A DNA stretch of 64,000 bases from positions 1 through 64,000 of the forward strand of contig JAHCHL010000001.1 of NCBI GenBank assembly GCA_026129745.1, given 5' to 3'. The DNA comes from Fimbriimonadales bacterium (lineage in GTDB: Bacteria; Armatimonadota; Fimbriimonadia; Fimbriimonadales; ATM1). The notes beneath the pieces were generated by a model. It had not been told where the DNA came from, did no database searches, and was given only the letters and a program-made list of their open reading frames with translations. Positions 34,064 through 42,408 of this stretch are shown piece after piece. The translations under genes were made by a program, and so were the position numbers. How positions within the stretch are numbered: the stretch's first letter is position 1; every line of letters starts with the position of its first letter.

Positions 34064-35575
34064 TCAGCCGCCGAGCCAGGACTTCAGCGGATCGATGAAG
34101 AGCACAATCGCAAAGAGGCCAATCGCGCAAAGGAAACAAGTTGCGAACAGCCCAACGTTGACAGGCGCGAACTTCGTCGGATGAACTTCCGGGTCGCGAA
34201 GCGTCGCTTGGACAATCTTCAAGTAGTATGCGACGCTTATAACCGAGTTGACAGCGAGAATTAGTGCAAGCCAGACGAGATTCGCGTTGACCGCATCGAA
34301 GAAGATGAAAAGCTTGCCAAAGAATCCGCCGGTCGGAGGTACGCCAGCAAGCGATGCCATGAATACGATCATCATCGCTGCAGGAAACGGCGCGCGGCGC
34401 CACATACCGTAGAGATCTTCGAGCAAAGTTCCCTCTTTGCCTTTGCTCGCGGCAGACGAAAGCACAGCGAAAGCACCGAGCGTCATGACCGTGTAAGCGA
34501 TGAGATAGAACGCTACGGTTTCGTATCCGATGGTTAGATTGGGCATGCCTTTTGCCTTTGCCCAAGCGACGATCGCAACCAAAATGTAGCCTGCTTGCGC
34601 GATGCTCGAATAGCCGAGAATTCTCTTCGCATCTTTTTGCGCAAGAGCGATCAAGTTTCCGACCGTCATTGTGATTACTGCGAGCACTGTCAAGATCGGA
34701 ATCCAAACATCTTTCATCGCCATCGATGCATCGAGAAATCGAATGAGCGCAGCGAACGCTGCGACTTTCGAGGCGGCGGCCATGAAGCCCGTGACAACCG
34801 TCGGTGCGCCCTGATAAACGTCGGGTGTCCACATATGGAAGGGAACGAGCGCGACTTTGAATGCGAAGCCGACGAGTATCAGCCCCATGCCCGCGTACGC
34901 TACGTTGACCGCAGTGGGGTCGGGAAGTTCCAAAGAGAACAACGCAGGAATGCCCGCAACGTTCGTCGTTCCAGTCGCACCATAAATGAGGGAGATGCCA
35001 TAGAGCATGAATCCCGACGCGAACGCGCCAAGCAGGAAGTACTTTAGCGCGGACTCTTGTGAGCGTTTGTCCTTTTGGCTGAGACCAGCGAGCACGTAAA
35101 GCGCGATCGAAAGCGTTTCGAGTCCAAGGAAGACAATGAGGAGGTCGCGCGAAGTCGCCATGATCATTCCGCCCATCGCGGCCCACATGACAAGCGGATA
35201 GAACTCTCCAAACGCCAATCGCTTTTCTCGGAGATAGCCTTCGCTGAAGATAACCGTTAGGAAAGCAGTCGCTATGAGGGTGAGCTGAATGATTTGACCG
35301 AATCGGTCATGCAGGAACAGCCCTCCTCCCACGGACCCTTGCGCATTGTCGAATCGCGGCCCAAACGATTCGAGCGCTGGAAGATTCCAGTGGTAGACGA
35401 CGCACCCTGCCGCTGCAGCGAGACCGACGATGCAAACCCATACAATCACGTCATTGCTTCTTCGCGGCCAGATCATTTCGATCAGCATCGCAACGACGCC
35501 GGTGGTTGCGACCGCGATCAGAGGAAGCAGGGCTTCCCACGGGATGGGTGCTGGTTGGGCAAGTGCGCTATTCAT
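34064..35575 (-). CDS. nuoN: NADH-quinone oxidoreductase subunit N
   Basis: 503 residues, about 14 membrane segments, proton-pumping antiporter-like subunit of complex I. Typical stretches are GMIMATSRDLLIVFLGLETLSIALYVLAG, AFKVALVPFHMWTPDVYQGAPTVVTGFMAAASKVAAF and SIAQAGYILVAIVAW. The key Lys of the HMWTPD-V-YQGAP region (KVA) and Glu in LGLETLS are present. It is the last gene of the nuo operon; its start (35575) overlaps the upstream URO-D-like gene by 8 nt. Confidence 0.96.
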   Translation of the reverse strand: MNSALAQPAPIPWEALLPLIAVATTGVVAMLIEMIWPRRSNDVIVWVCIVGLAAAAGCVVYHWNLPALESFGPRFDNAQGSVGGGLFLHDRFGQIIQLTLIATAFLTVIFSEGYLREKRLAFGEFYPLVMWAAMGGMIMATSRDLLIVFLGLETLSIALYVLAGLSQKDKRSQESALKYFLLGAFASGFMLYGISLIYGATGTTNVAGIPALFSLELPDPTAVNVAYAGMGLILVGFAFKVALVPFHMWTPDVYQGAPTVVTGFMAAASKVAAFAALIRFLDASMAMKDVWIPILTVLAVITMTVGNLIALAQKDAKRILGYSSIAQAGYILVAIVAWAKAKGMPNLTIGYETVAFYLIAYTVMTLGAFAVLSSAASKGKEGTLLEDLYGMWRRAPFPAAMMIVFMASLAGVPPTGGFFGKLFIFFDAVNANLVWLALILAVNSVISVAYYLKIVQATLRDPEVHPTKFAPVNVGLFATCFLCAIGLFAIVLFIDPLKSWLGG

Positions 35576-36332
35576 GCGGCGCTGTGCTCCTCAATCGATT
35601 GCATTCGTTTGCAATTGTTTCAAAGTCATCGTTCAGTTTCGATTCGGCGAAGAAAACGATTCCCATTCCATTGAACTCTTCCCAAAGGGAAGTTCTATCA
35701 CCATGAAGTCCGCAGGCAAGCGTTCCCATTCGAAGGTTGCGGACTTCGCTTGGAGGGATGCCGCTTTCTCGTTCGTTCCACGCAAAGGCGGATGCCGGCA
35801 AGTCGCTAACAAAATCGAGATAGACTCCGTCGCCTCCTTCGACATACACAACGTTGAACCGAGCTTCGGATATTGATTCGAGGAGTTCGCGGTCGCGTTC
35901 GAGATGATTTCCGCCGTACTGCATCGGTGTCGACCATTTTGGAGCAGCGCCGATGAGTCGATAGAACGCTCCATCGCAGCCTGCATCGATGGCCCACTCC
36001 AGCGTTTCCGAGATCTGCTTCACATACTTCGTTTGCAAGACGTCGCCTTCGGATGGATCGACTTCGATAACCGCATTTAGATCGATGTCATCGACGAGCG
36101 CAAGGCCGTATGGATTCATCGTTTCAAACAGCACGGCAGGCCCGTCGCTGCCAAGTTCGTCGATCAGCGAGGTGGCGTCATCGTTCGAAGGCGTGATCAG
36201 TGCATCCGGCTTATACTCACGTGCGAATTCGAGCAACTCGATGTAGCTCGTTTGGGGAAACCATGCGAACCACGGCGCGCGATCTGCCGCACCGCCGCGT
36301 GAAGCCGCTATCAACCTTTCGCGGCAGTTCAC
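35568..36332 (-). CDS. URO-D-like protein inserted in the nuo operon
   Basis: 254 residues. The N-terminus CRERLIAASRGGAADRAPWFAWF and later segments (SISETLEWAIDAGCDGAFYRLIGAAPKW and the C-terminal SKLNDDFETIANECNRL) resemble the uroporphyrinogen decarboxylase/MtaA-CmuA fold, but it is shorter than HemE (about 340 aa) and lacks clear HemE catalytic signatures. It is stitched into the operon: its ATG overlaps the nuoM stop (ATGA, 36329-36332) and its stop overlaps the nuoN start by 8 nt. This implies co-translation with complex I subunits. Whether it has a role in complex I or in methyl/tetrapyrrole chemistry is unknown. Confidence 0.72.
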   Translation of the reverse strand: MNCRERLIAASRGGAADRAPWFAWFPQTSYIELLEFAREYKPDALITPSNDDATSLIDELGSDGPAVLFETMNPYGLALVDDIDLNAVIEVDPSEGDVLQTKYVKQISETLEWAIDAGCDGAFYRLIGAAPKWSTPMQYGGNHLERDRELLESISEARFNVVYVEGGDGVYLDFVSDLPASAFAWNERESGIPPSEVRNLRMGTLACGLHGDRTSLWEEFNGMGIVFFAESKLNDDFETIANECNRLRSTAPHE

Positions 36333-38026
36333 CTCGATGCCACCGCCTTCATTTCTTCCTTCTGTCGGTAATGGCTGTTTTGCACGAGAACGCGGCCTTG
36401 CGTCCAGCTTCCGAGGTCATCGCCGTCTCGTTCGAGCGCTTCGACGATATCGCCGTTTCTATTAATGTCGATTTCCTTGTTAGCCCAGGTCGGTCTTTCG
36501 CCTGGAGGAAGCAACGTTTGATGCCTTACCGCATTGATGCTCGCTTCCATTTTTTGCGTGAAGAACGTCGGATACAGTCCGGCCCAAAAGATGAACACAA
36601 CAAGCAGCCAAACGGACGCTTGCTCCCAAGGCTTGATGTCACGAAGTCGCTTGATTGCAGGCTTGTCATTCGGGCCGTAAAACACCTTCTGATACATCCA
36701 GAGCAGATACACGGCTGCAAGGACCACTCCTGCGCCCGCAGCGATTGGCATCCAAAGCGGGACTGCGCCTTCGAATCCTGCTTGGAACGCGCCGAGCATA
36801 GCAAGGAACTCTCCAATGAAGCCGTTCATGCTTGGAAGTCCGACTGAACTGAGCATGATGATCAGAAACAGCATGGCAAACATCGGCATTTGCCTTTTGA
36901 GGCCGCTGTAGTCTTTGAAGAGTCGCGAGTGTGTTCGCTCATAGATCATTCCGACCATCAAGAACAGTGCGCCCGTGCTGATTCCGTGGTTGATGGACTG
37001 CAGAACACCGCCTGTAATTCCGTTGTGGTTGAGCGCGAAAATGCCAAGCATAACGAAACCGAGGTGGCTAACCGACGAATAAGCGACGAGGCGCTTCCAG
37101 TCGGTTTGCACGGCGGCCATGATGGCGCCATAGATGATGCCGACGACAGCGAGGCCCATCATGAAAGGAGCGGCTTGAACCGTTGCTTCTGGAAACAGCG
37201 GCAAACAGAACCGCAGGAAACCGTACGCTCCCATTTTCAGCATAACTGCGGCGAGGATGATCGACCCTGCTGTCGGCGCTTCGGTGTGCGCGTCAGGCAG
37301 CCATGTATGCACCGGGAACATTGGAACCTTGACGGCGAAGGCGAGCGCGAACGCCGCAAAGAGCAGCAACTGAACGTTTCCAACGGCGAGTTCGCCTCGA
37401 CTTGCCAGGTCTTGGAGAAGGATGAGATCGAACGTTCCAGCCATGTTGCGGATCGCGACGATGGCGACGAGCATGAAGATCGATCCAAGGAACGTGTATA
37501 GGAAGAACTTAGCCGAAGCGTATTGTCTGTTCTTGCCACCCCACACGAGGATCAAGATGTACATCGGAATCAGCGTGGCTTCGAAAAAGACATAAAAGAG
37601 AATCAAGTCGAGCGCACAAAACACGCCGAGCATCGCCGTCTCCAACACGAGCACAGAGATCATGAAGTCTTTCGCGCGCTCTTTGACATAGAAGCTGAAC
37701 CAGATCGCGATGACGGTGATGAATGTCGTAAGCAGAACGAGCCAGAGACTAATTCCATCAATACCAAGCTTGTAGGTGATGCCCCACGATTTGATCCAAG
37801 GTATCGATTCGACAAACTGAAAATGGTATGTGTTGCCGCTGAAGAAGTACCAAACGGAAATCGATGCGATCAGCGTCACGACGGAGCAGACGAGGGCGAG
37901 GTACCGATGCCACGACGCGTATTCGCGCGGGATCAGCGCGAGAATGGCCGCTCCGATGAGCGGGATGAAAATCATGAGACTGAGGAGTCCCATGCCTTGC
38001 GTTGTCGTTTGCGCCAATGTGTTCAT
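36329..38026 (-). CDS. nuoM: NADH-quinone oxidoreductase subunit M
   Basis: 565 residues with about 14 membrane segments. NuoM-type signatures are YKLGIDGISLWLVLLTTFITVIAIWFSF, ETAMLGVFCALDLILFYVFFEATLIPMYIL with the conserved Glu, HTWLPDAHTEAPTAGSIILAAVMLKMGAYGFLRF and RLVAYSSVSHLGFVMLG. A distinctive C-terminal tail of about 70 residues follows the last helix (NREIDINRNG-like acidic, soluble). It sits 3 nt after nuoL and overlaps the URO-D-like gene by 4 nt. Confidence 0.96.
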   Translation of the reverse strand: MNTLAQTTTQGMGLLSLMIFIPLIGAAILALIPREYASWHRYLALVCSVVTLIASISVWYFFSGNTYHFQFVESIPWIKSWGITYKLGIDGISLWLVLLTTFITVIAIWFSFYVKERAKDFMISVLVLETAMLGVFCALDLILFYVFFEATLIPMYILILVWGGKNRQYASAKFFLYTFLGSIFMLVAIVAIRNMAGTFDLILLQDLASRGELAVGNVQLLLFAAFALAFAVKVPMFPVHTWLPDAHTEAPTAGSIILAAVMLKMGAYGFLRFCLPLFPEATVQAAPFMMGLAVVGIIYGAIMAAVQTDWKRLVAYSSVSHLGFVMLGIFALNHNGITGGVLQSINHGISTGALFLMVGMIYERTHSRLFKDYSGLKRQMPMFAMLFLIIMLSSVGLPSMNGFIGEFLAMLGAFQAGFEGAVPLWMPIAAGAGVVLAAVYLLWMYQKVFYGPNDKPAIKRLRDIKPWEQASVWLLVVFIFWAGLYPTFFTQKMEASINAVRHQTLLPPGERPTWANKEIDINRNGDIVEALERDGDDLGSWTQGRVLVQNSHYRQKEEMKAVASR

Positions 38027-38029
38027 GCG

Positions 38030-40240
38030 TTATCTTGAAATCGAATAGAAGATGTAGGAGGCGATAGCGAGTGCCCCGATGAGAATGGCCATCGCGTAGG
38101 CCCTAACGAAACCAGACTGTGTTTTGCGGATGAGTTTTCCAGTCGAAGCAACGACCCATGGAATGCCGTTTACGAAGAGGGTATCGATGACTCCCTTGTC
38201 GAAGATCTTATAGAACGCATCCGAGAACTTGCCACCGATATCGACAAACGTTTTGACCATCGCGTTGTCGTATCCCCATTGCGAACCAGCGAGCCTGCGA
38301 AGTTTGGTGTCTTCGTTCTGTGGAATTCCTTTCTTGTACCGCGCGCGATTCCAAAGGATTCCCAACAGCCCTGCTGCAATCGACAAAAGTATCAGAACGG
38401 CTTCGGTCGAATGCGAAACCTTGAACATTTCTTTTGCGGGAAGCACGGTCGGTTGCGCAGAAACGGCGTTCCATTCTTTGAATAGATTAGTAGTGTGCGC
38501 GCCGAACACTTCGGTAACAGGGTAGCCACCCGACAGAATGAGTCCACCGAAGGTAGAGAGCACAGCAAGGACGACGAGCGGAAACCACATCGCCGGCTTG
38601 ACTTCGTTAGGTTCATGCGACGGGCCCAGGTCGTGGTGATCGTGATCTTGTCCGTCTTCGTGTTCATCGACATATTCGATGAAGAAACCATGCTCATCGT
38701 GGCCGTGATCATGATGGTCGTCGTGTTCGTGATGCTGGGCGTGATGGTGAACATGCGCCGGTTCGGGCAAGTTTCTCCAACGCTCTTCTCCGCTGAAGAA
38801 CGTTAGCCAAAACATTCGAGTCATGTATGCTGCGGTCAAGACAGCTGTTGCGAGACCGATCGCCCACAAGATGACTGGATTGATCGCCCATCCTTGCGAG
38901 TGCCAGTATTCATTGCTTGCAAAGACCTTTCCAAGGATGTCGTCTTTGCTCCAAAAGCCTGCCCAAATCGGAATTCCGCAAATTGCGAGCCATCCCATAA
39001 GCATCGATCCATAAGTGATCTTCATGTACTTTCGCAATCCGCCGTAGTTGCGCAGGTCTTGATTGTGCGCCATTGCGTAGATCACTGCACCGGCGCCCAG
39101 GAACAGCAGAGCTTTGAAGAACGCGTGGGTCGTGACATGGAACATTCCCGTCGAGAATGCGCCGACACCGCACGCAAGGAACATGAAGCCCAGTTGCGAA
39201 ACCGTCGAGTATGCGAGAACTTTCTTGATGTCGTACTGACCCCAAGCGATAGTCGCTGCAAAGATCGCGGTGAAACAGCCGATGACTGCGACCGTTCCCA
39301 TTGCGAAGGCCGACATTTCAAAGAACACATGGCATCGCGTGACGAGGTACACGCCAGCGGTGACCATCGTCGCGGCGTGGATGAGCGCGGATACAGGCGT
39401 TGGGCCTGCCATCGCGTCTGGAAGCCAAAGGTAGAGCGGGAACTGCGCGGATTTGCCGACGGCGCCGATAAACAGCAGCAGCGGGATTGCCCATACCACT
39501 GCTCCGCCCCATTCTCCAACGACTTGCTGTGCGAGCGGCAGAATGACGTCGAAACTCAAATAGCGCGTTTCACCGCCGAGCAAGGTTTGGCTCGATGCGA
39601 ATACGACGGCGATGAGAAACATGCCGAGCGCCATCCCCCAATCGCCGATGCGGTTAACGATGAACGCTTTGTTCGCTGCCTTTGCGTTTTCGATGTCTTC
39701 GTACCAGAATCCGATCAGGAGATAAGAGCAAAGGCCCACTCCTTCCCAACCTATGAAGACGAGCGCGAGGTTGTTGCCCAAAACGAGCATCAACATGAAC
39801 GCGATAAATAGATTCAAGTAGGTGAAGAAACGAGGGTAATCCTTATCGTCGGCCATGTAGCCGGTCGCGTATAGGTGGATGAGTGCACCGATACCTGTGA
39901 TGATCAACACCATCGTCAGCGACAGCGGATCGACTCGCAATTCGAATGGTATGTGAATCGATTGAAGGTTGATCCAGTCGAACCAAGTACTAATCGCGAC
40001 CCTTGCGTTTTCTGGCTGGTTTGCAATGTGCGACACCAGGATGCAACCGATCACGAACGCTGCTGCAATTGGCAGGACGGCCATAAAGCCGAGGATTCGG
40101 CGGCCAGTCGACTTGCCAAACGCACGTTCGATCGCTTTCCCGAATGCAGCCTGGAACAAGAATCCAGCAAGCGGCAACAGCAAGACGAGCCAAACGAGAT
40201 TGAGACCCGACGGCATCGACGGATCCATCAGTTCTGGCAT
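38030..40240 (-). CDS. nuoL: NADH-quinone oxidoreductase subunit L with histidine-rich insert
   Basis: 736 residues, longer than E. coli NuoL (about 613). A GGAGGG site precedes the ATG. Antiporter signatures are GIGALIHLYATGYM (with GWEGVGLCSYLLIGFWYE), GKSAQFPLYLWLPDAMAGPTPVSALIHAATMVTAGVYLVTR and AYSTVSQLGFM. A striking soluble insert of about 45 residues at about 493-540 is almost all His, Asp and Glu, between TM segments. The C-terminal part has the lateral helix region (YDNAMVKTFVDIGGKFSDAFYKIFDKG). It lies 28 nt after nuoK and 3 nt before nuoM. Confidence 0.96.
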   Translation of the reverse strand: MPELMDPSMPSGLNLVWLVLLLPLAGFLFQAAFGKAIERAFGKSTGRRILGFMAVLPIAAAFVIGCILVSHIANQPENARVAISTWFDWINLQSIHIPFELRVDPLSLTMVLIITGIGALIHLYATGYMADDKDYPRFFTYLNLFIAFMLMLVLGNNLALVFIGWEGVGLCSYLLIGFWYEDIENAKAANKAFIVNRIGDWGMALGMFLIAVVFASSQTLLGGETRYLSFDVILPLAQQVVGEWGGAVVWAIPLLLFIGAVGKSAQFPLYLWLPDAMAGPTPVSALIHAATMVTAGVYLVTRCHVFFEMSAFAMGTVAVIGCFTAIFAATIAWGQYDIKKVLAYSTVSQLGFMFLACGVGAFSTGMFHVTTHAFFKALLFLGAGAVIYAMAHNQDLRNYGGLRKYMKITYGSMLMGWLAICGIPIWAGFWSKDDILGKVFASNEYWHSQGWAINPVILWAIGLATAVLTAAYMTRMFWLTFFSGEERWRNLPEPAHVHHHAQHHEHDDHHDHGHDEHGFFIEYVDEHEDGQDHDHHDLGPSHEPNEVKPAMWFPLVVLAVLSTFGGLILSGGYPVTEVFGAHTTNLFKEWNAVSAQPTVLPAKEMFKVSHSTEAVLILLSIAAGLLGILWNRARYKKGIPQNEDTKLRRLAGSQWGYDNAMVKTFVDIGGKFSDAFYKIFDKGVIDTLFVNGIPWVVASTGKLIRKTQSGFVRAYAMAILIGALAIASYIFYSISR

Positions 40241-40268
40241 ATCGCCCTCCGTTTGACTTGCAGTTTCA

Positions 40269-40613
40269 TCATCCTCTCAAAATGTTCATTTCGTCTATGT
40301 CGATCGTTTCTTTGGTGCGGAAGATCGCCATGATGATTCCGAGACCTATCGCGACTTCTGCTGCTGCGACTGCCATAACGAACACGACAGCCATTTGGCC
40401 ATTCATGACGGTCGCATCCTTCGAGATCATGCCAATTAGCGGAAACTCGTGATAGCGGGCGAAGGACAAGAATGTCAGGTTTGCGGCATTGAGCATCAGC
40501 TCGATGCACATGAAGATCACGATTGGATTGCGCTTCATGACGACGCCGACCGCGCCGATCAAAAACATCACTGCACCCAGAGCGAGGAAACCCATCAAGG
40601 GAATGCCTTCCAT
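40269..40613 (-). CDS. nuoK: NADH-quinone oxidoreductase subunit K
   Basis: 114 residues, three membrane segments. Signatures are GFLALGAVMFLIGAVGVVMKRNPIVIFMCIELMLNAANLTFL (with the conserved Glu in CIELMLNA) and VFVMAVAAAEVAIGLGIIMAIF (second conserved Glu). The ATG at 40613 overlaps the nuoJ stop as TGATG, with GGAGAGG just upstream; a GTG three bases earlier is possible. NuoK is part of the membrane proton-transfer arm. Confidence 0.96.
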   Translation of the reverse strand: MEGIPLMGFLALGAVMFLIGAVGVVMKRNPIVIFMCIELMLNAANLTFLSFARYHEFPLIGMISKDATVMNGQMAVVFVMAVAAAEVAIGLGIIMAIFRTKETIDIDEMNILRG

Positions 40614-41116
40614 CACCCTCTCCTCTTCGCGAGCAGAATTGAGCCCACGATGCCGACGAGCAGCAGTATGCTGCAGATTTCAAATCCGTAAACGTAATTC
40701 GAGAAGAGCGCGGTACCCACTGATTTTGTCGTGCCAAGTTCTGGGTTCGACGTCGGATTTACTGCCCATTCGAGCGGCATGATGACTTGCGAAAACACAA
40801 CAATGCCGAGTGCACCGGCAACAGCGACCGCACCCCACCATTTTATGTAGCTCTTCTCTTGGAGCATTTGCGGCGCACTGAGATTGAGAAGGAGGATTAC
40901 GAACAGGAACAGCATCATGATGAGGCCCGTATAGACCAAGATTTGGCTGATACCGATCAGGTCGTAATTCATCATAAAATAGAGGACCCCTAAAATAAAG
41001 AAGTTTCCAGCAAGGCAAATCGCGCTTCTAACCGGACTTTTGAACGCGATTACGCCGACTGCAGAGATCACCGCTAACAGCGAAAGAATGACGAAGGCAA
41101 CGGTCTCTACTGTCAT
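40613..41116 (-). CDS. nuoJ: NADH-quinone oxidoreductase subunit J
   Basis: 167 residues with five hydrophobic segments. AFVILSLLAVISAVGVIAFKSPVRSAICLAGNFFILGVLYFMMNYDLIGISQILVYTGLIMMLFLFVILLLN matches the NuoJ family in order and spacing. It overlaps nuoH by 4 nt at its start and nuoK by TGATG at its end. nuoI, which normally lies between nuoH and nuoJ, is absent here. Confidence 0.95.
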   Translation of the reverse strand: MTVETVAFVILSLLAVISAVGVIAFKSPVRSAICLAGNFFILGVLYFMMNYDLIGISQILVYTGLIMMLFLFVILLLNLSAPQMLQEKSYIKWWGAVAVAGALGIVVFSQVIMPLEWAVNPTSNPELGTTKSVGTALFSNYVYGFEICSILLLVGIVGSILLAKRRG

Positions 41117-42387
41117 GACCGTGTCACCTCAATAGTAGTATCCGTGTTTGCAGGCATATCGATCAGCGTGACTGAGGGTCCGAACTTTTTGGCTTTCGGA
41201 ATTCGGACAGTCGCGACGTAAGTCGCATAGATGAGAATCAGGAGTCCAAATGCGCCAAACATTGCAGGCCATCCGTACATCATCCATATCGCTACGACGA
41301 CGAAATTGAGTGCGGCGATGGGAAGAAGATACTTCCAGCCAAGCGCCATAAGCTGATCGTAACGCAGTCTTGGAAGCGTGGCGCGAATCCAGATAAAGAA
41401 CGTCAGGAACAGCGTCGCTTTGCCAAGGAACCAAAATGGCGCGAGCCAGGGATTCAGCAAAAAGGTGAGCGCGGATGCGAGCCAACCCATTCCGTTGTTT
41501 GCAGCGAGACCAGCAAGATACTCAAGGTTGAGTGGCAGCGGACTCCAGCCACCGAAAAAGAGAACCGCAAAGATTGCCGAGAACGCGAGCATGGTCGCAT
41601 ATTCGCCCATGAAGAACACGGCGAACTTCATCGAGGAGTACTCCGTGTGAAATCCTGCGATGAGTTCCGACTCGGCTTCCGGCAAGTCAAACGGCGCGCG
41701 GTTCGTTTCGGCGACCATGCAGATAAAGAAGATGACGCCCGCCACTAAACCGAACGGTGTGAGGATGAACCAGCTCTGCAGCCACTCTTGTCCATAGAGC
41801 GGTTCGAATTGCCTCTGCACCATTTCGGTTAGTCGAAGCGAGCCAGAAGGGAGCGCGACGCAATACAGCGCGACTCCCATTGCGAGTTCATAACTCACCA
41901 ACTGGGCCGCGCTGCGAATGCCTCCGAGCAGCGAGTACTTGTTGTTTGAGGCCCAACCGCCGAGAACGACGCCGTAAACACCGAGCGATGAGATGGCGAG
42001 GATCCAGAGAATGCCGATGTCGACGTCCGCGATCGGTGTCAGCAGTTTGTTTGGCCCCCAGGGTGTCGTCGCCAGAATGACGAATGCTGGAAACAAGGCG
42101 ATCGCAGGCGCGATCATGTAGATCAGCCGATCGACTTTGTCTGGAATGACCTCTTCTTTTAGGAACAGTTTGATGCCGTCTGCAATCGGCTGAAGGAATC
42201 CAAACGGGCCGACGCGATTGGGTCCGATTCTGTCTTGGAACCAAGAAAGCAATCGGCGTTCCCACCAAATGATGCCTGGAACGACTGCGAGTATGAAACC
42301 GACTATGATGCCGATTCGCAACAGCGCCCACCAAATGGAGTCGCCGCTCTCAGTTTCAATACTGTTATAGAGTGAAGTCGCGAGCAT
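41113..42387 (-). CDS. nuoH: NADH-quinone oxidoreductase subunit H
   Basis: 424 residues, eight or more membrane segments. Signatures are WWERRLLSWFQDRIGPNRVGPFGFLQPIADGIKLFLKEEVIPD (quinone-site loop), ETNRAPFDLPEAESELIAGFHTEYSSMKFAVFFMGEY and the C-terminal FIWIRATLPRLRYDQLMALGWKYLLP. NuoH links the hydrophilic arm to the proton pumps and forms the quinone chamber. The C-terminus is somewhat longer than in E. coli (325 aa). It lies 21 nt after nuoG and overlaps nuoJ by 4 nt. Confidence 0.97.
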   Translation of the reverse strand: MLATSLYNSIETESGDSIWWALLRIGIIVGFILAVVPGIIWWERRLLSWFQDRIGPNRVGPFGFLQPIADGIKLFLKEEVIPDKVDRLIYMIAPAIALFPAFVILATTPWGPNKLLTPIADVDIGILWILAISSLGVYGVVLGGWASNNKYSLLGGIRSAAQLVSYELAMGVALYCVALPSGSLRLTEMVQRQFEPLYGQEWLQSWFILTPFGLVAGVIFFICMVAETNRAPFDLPEAESELIAGFHTEYSSMKFAVFFMGEYATMLAFSAIFAVLFFGGWSPLPLNLEYLAGLAANNGMGWLASALTFLLNPWLAPFWFLGKATLFLTFFIWIRATLPRLRYDQLMALGWKYLLPIAALNFVVVAIWMMYGWPAMFGAFGLLILIYATYVATVRIPKAKKFGPSVTLIDMPANTDTTIEVTRS

Positions 42388-42408
42388 GTCCTCTCGAAGC
42401 CCTTTGCG

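Noticed and set aside
38625-38760. CAT/GTG-rich tract in nuoL that might look like a simple sequence repeat
   Set aside because: It is in frame, codes for the His-rich loop and varies in codon use, so it is better treated as protein sequence than as a repeat.
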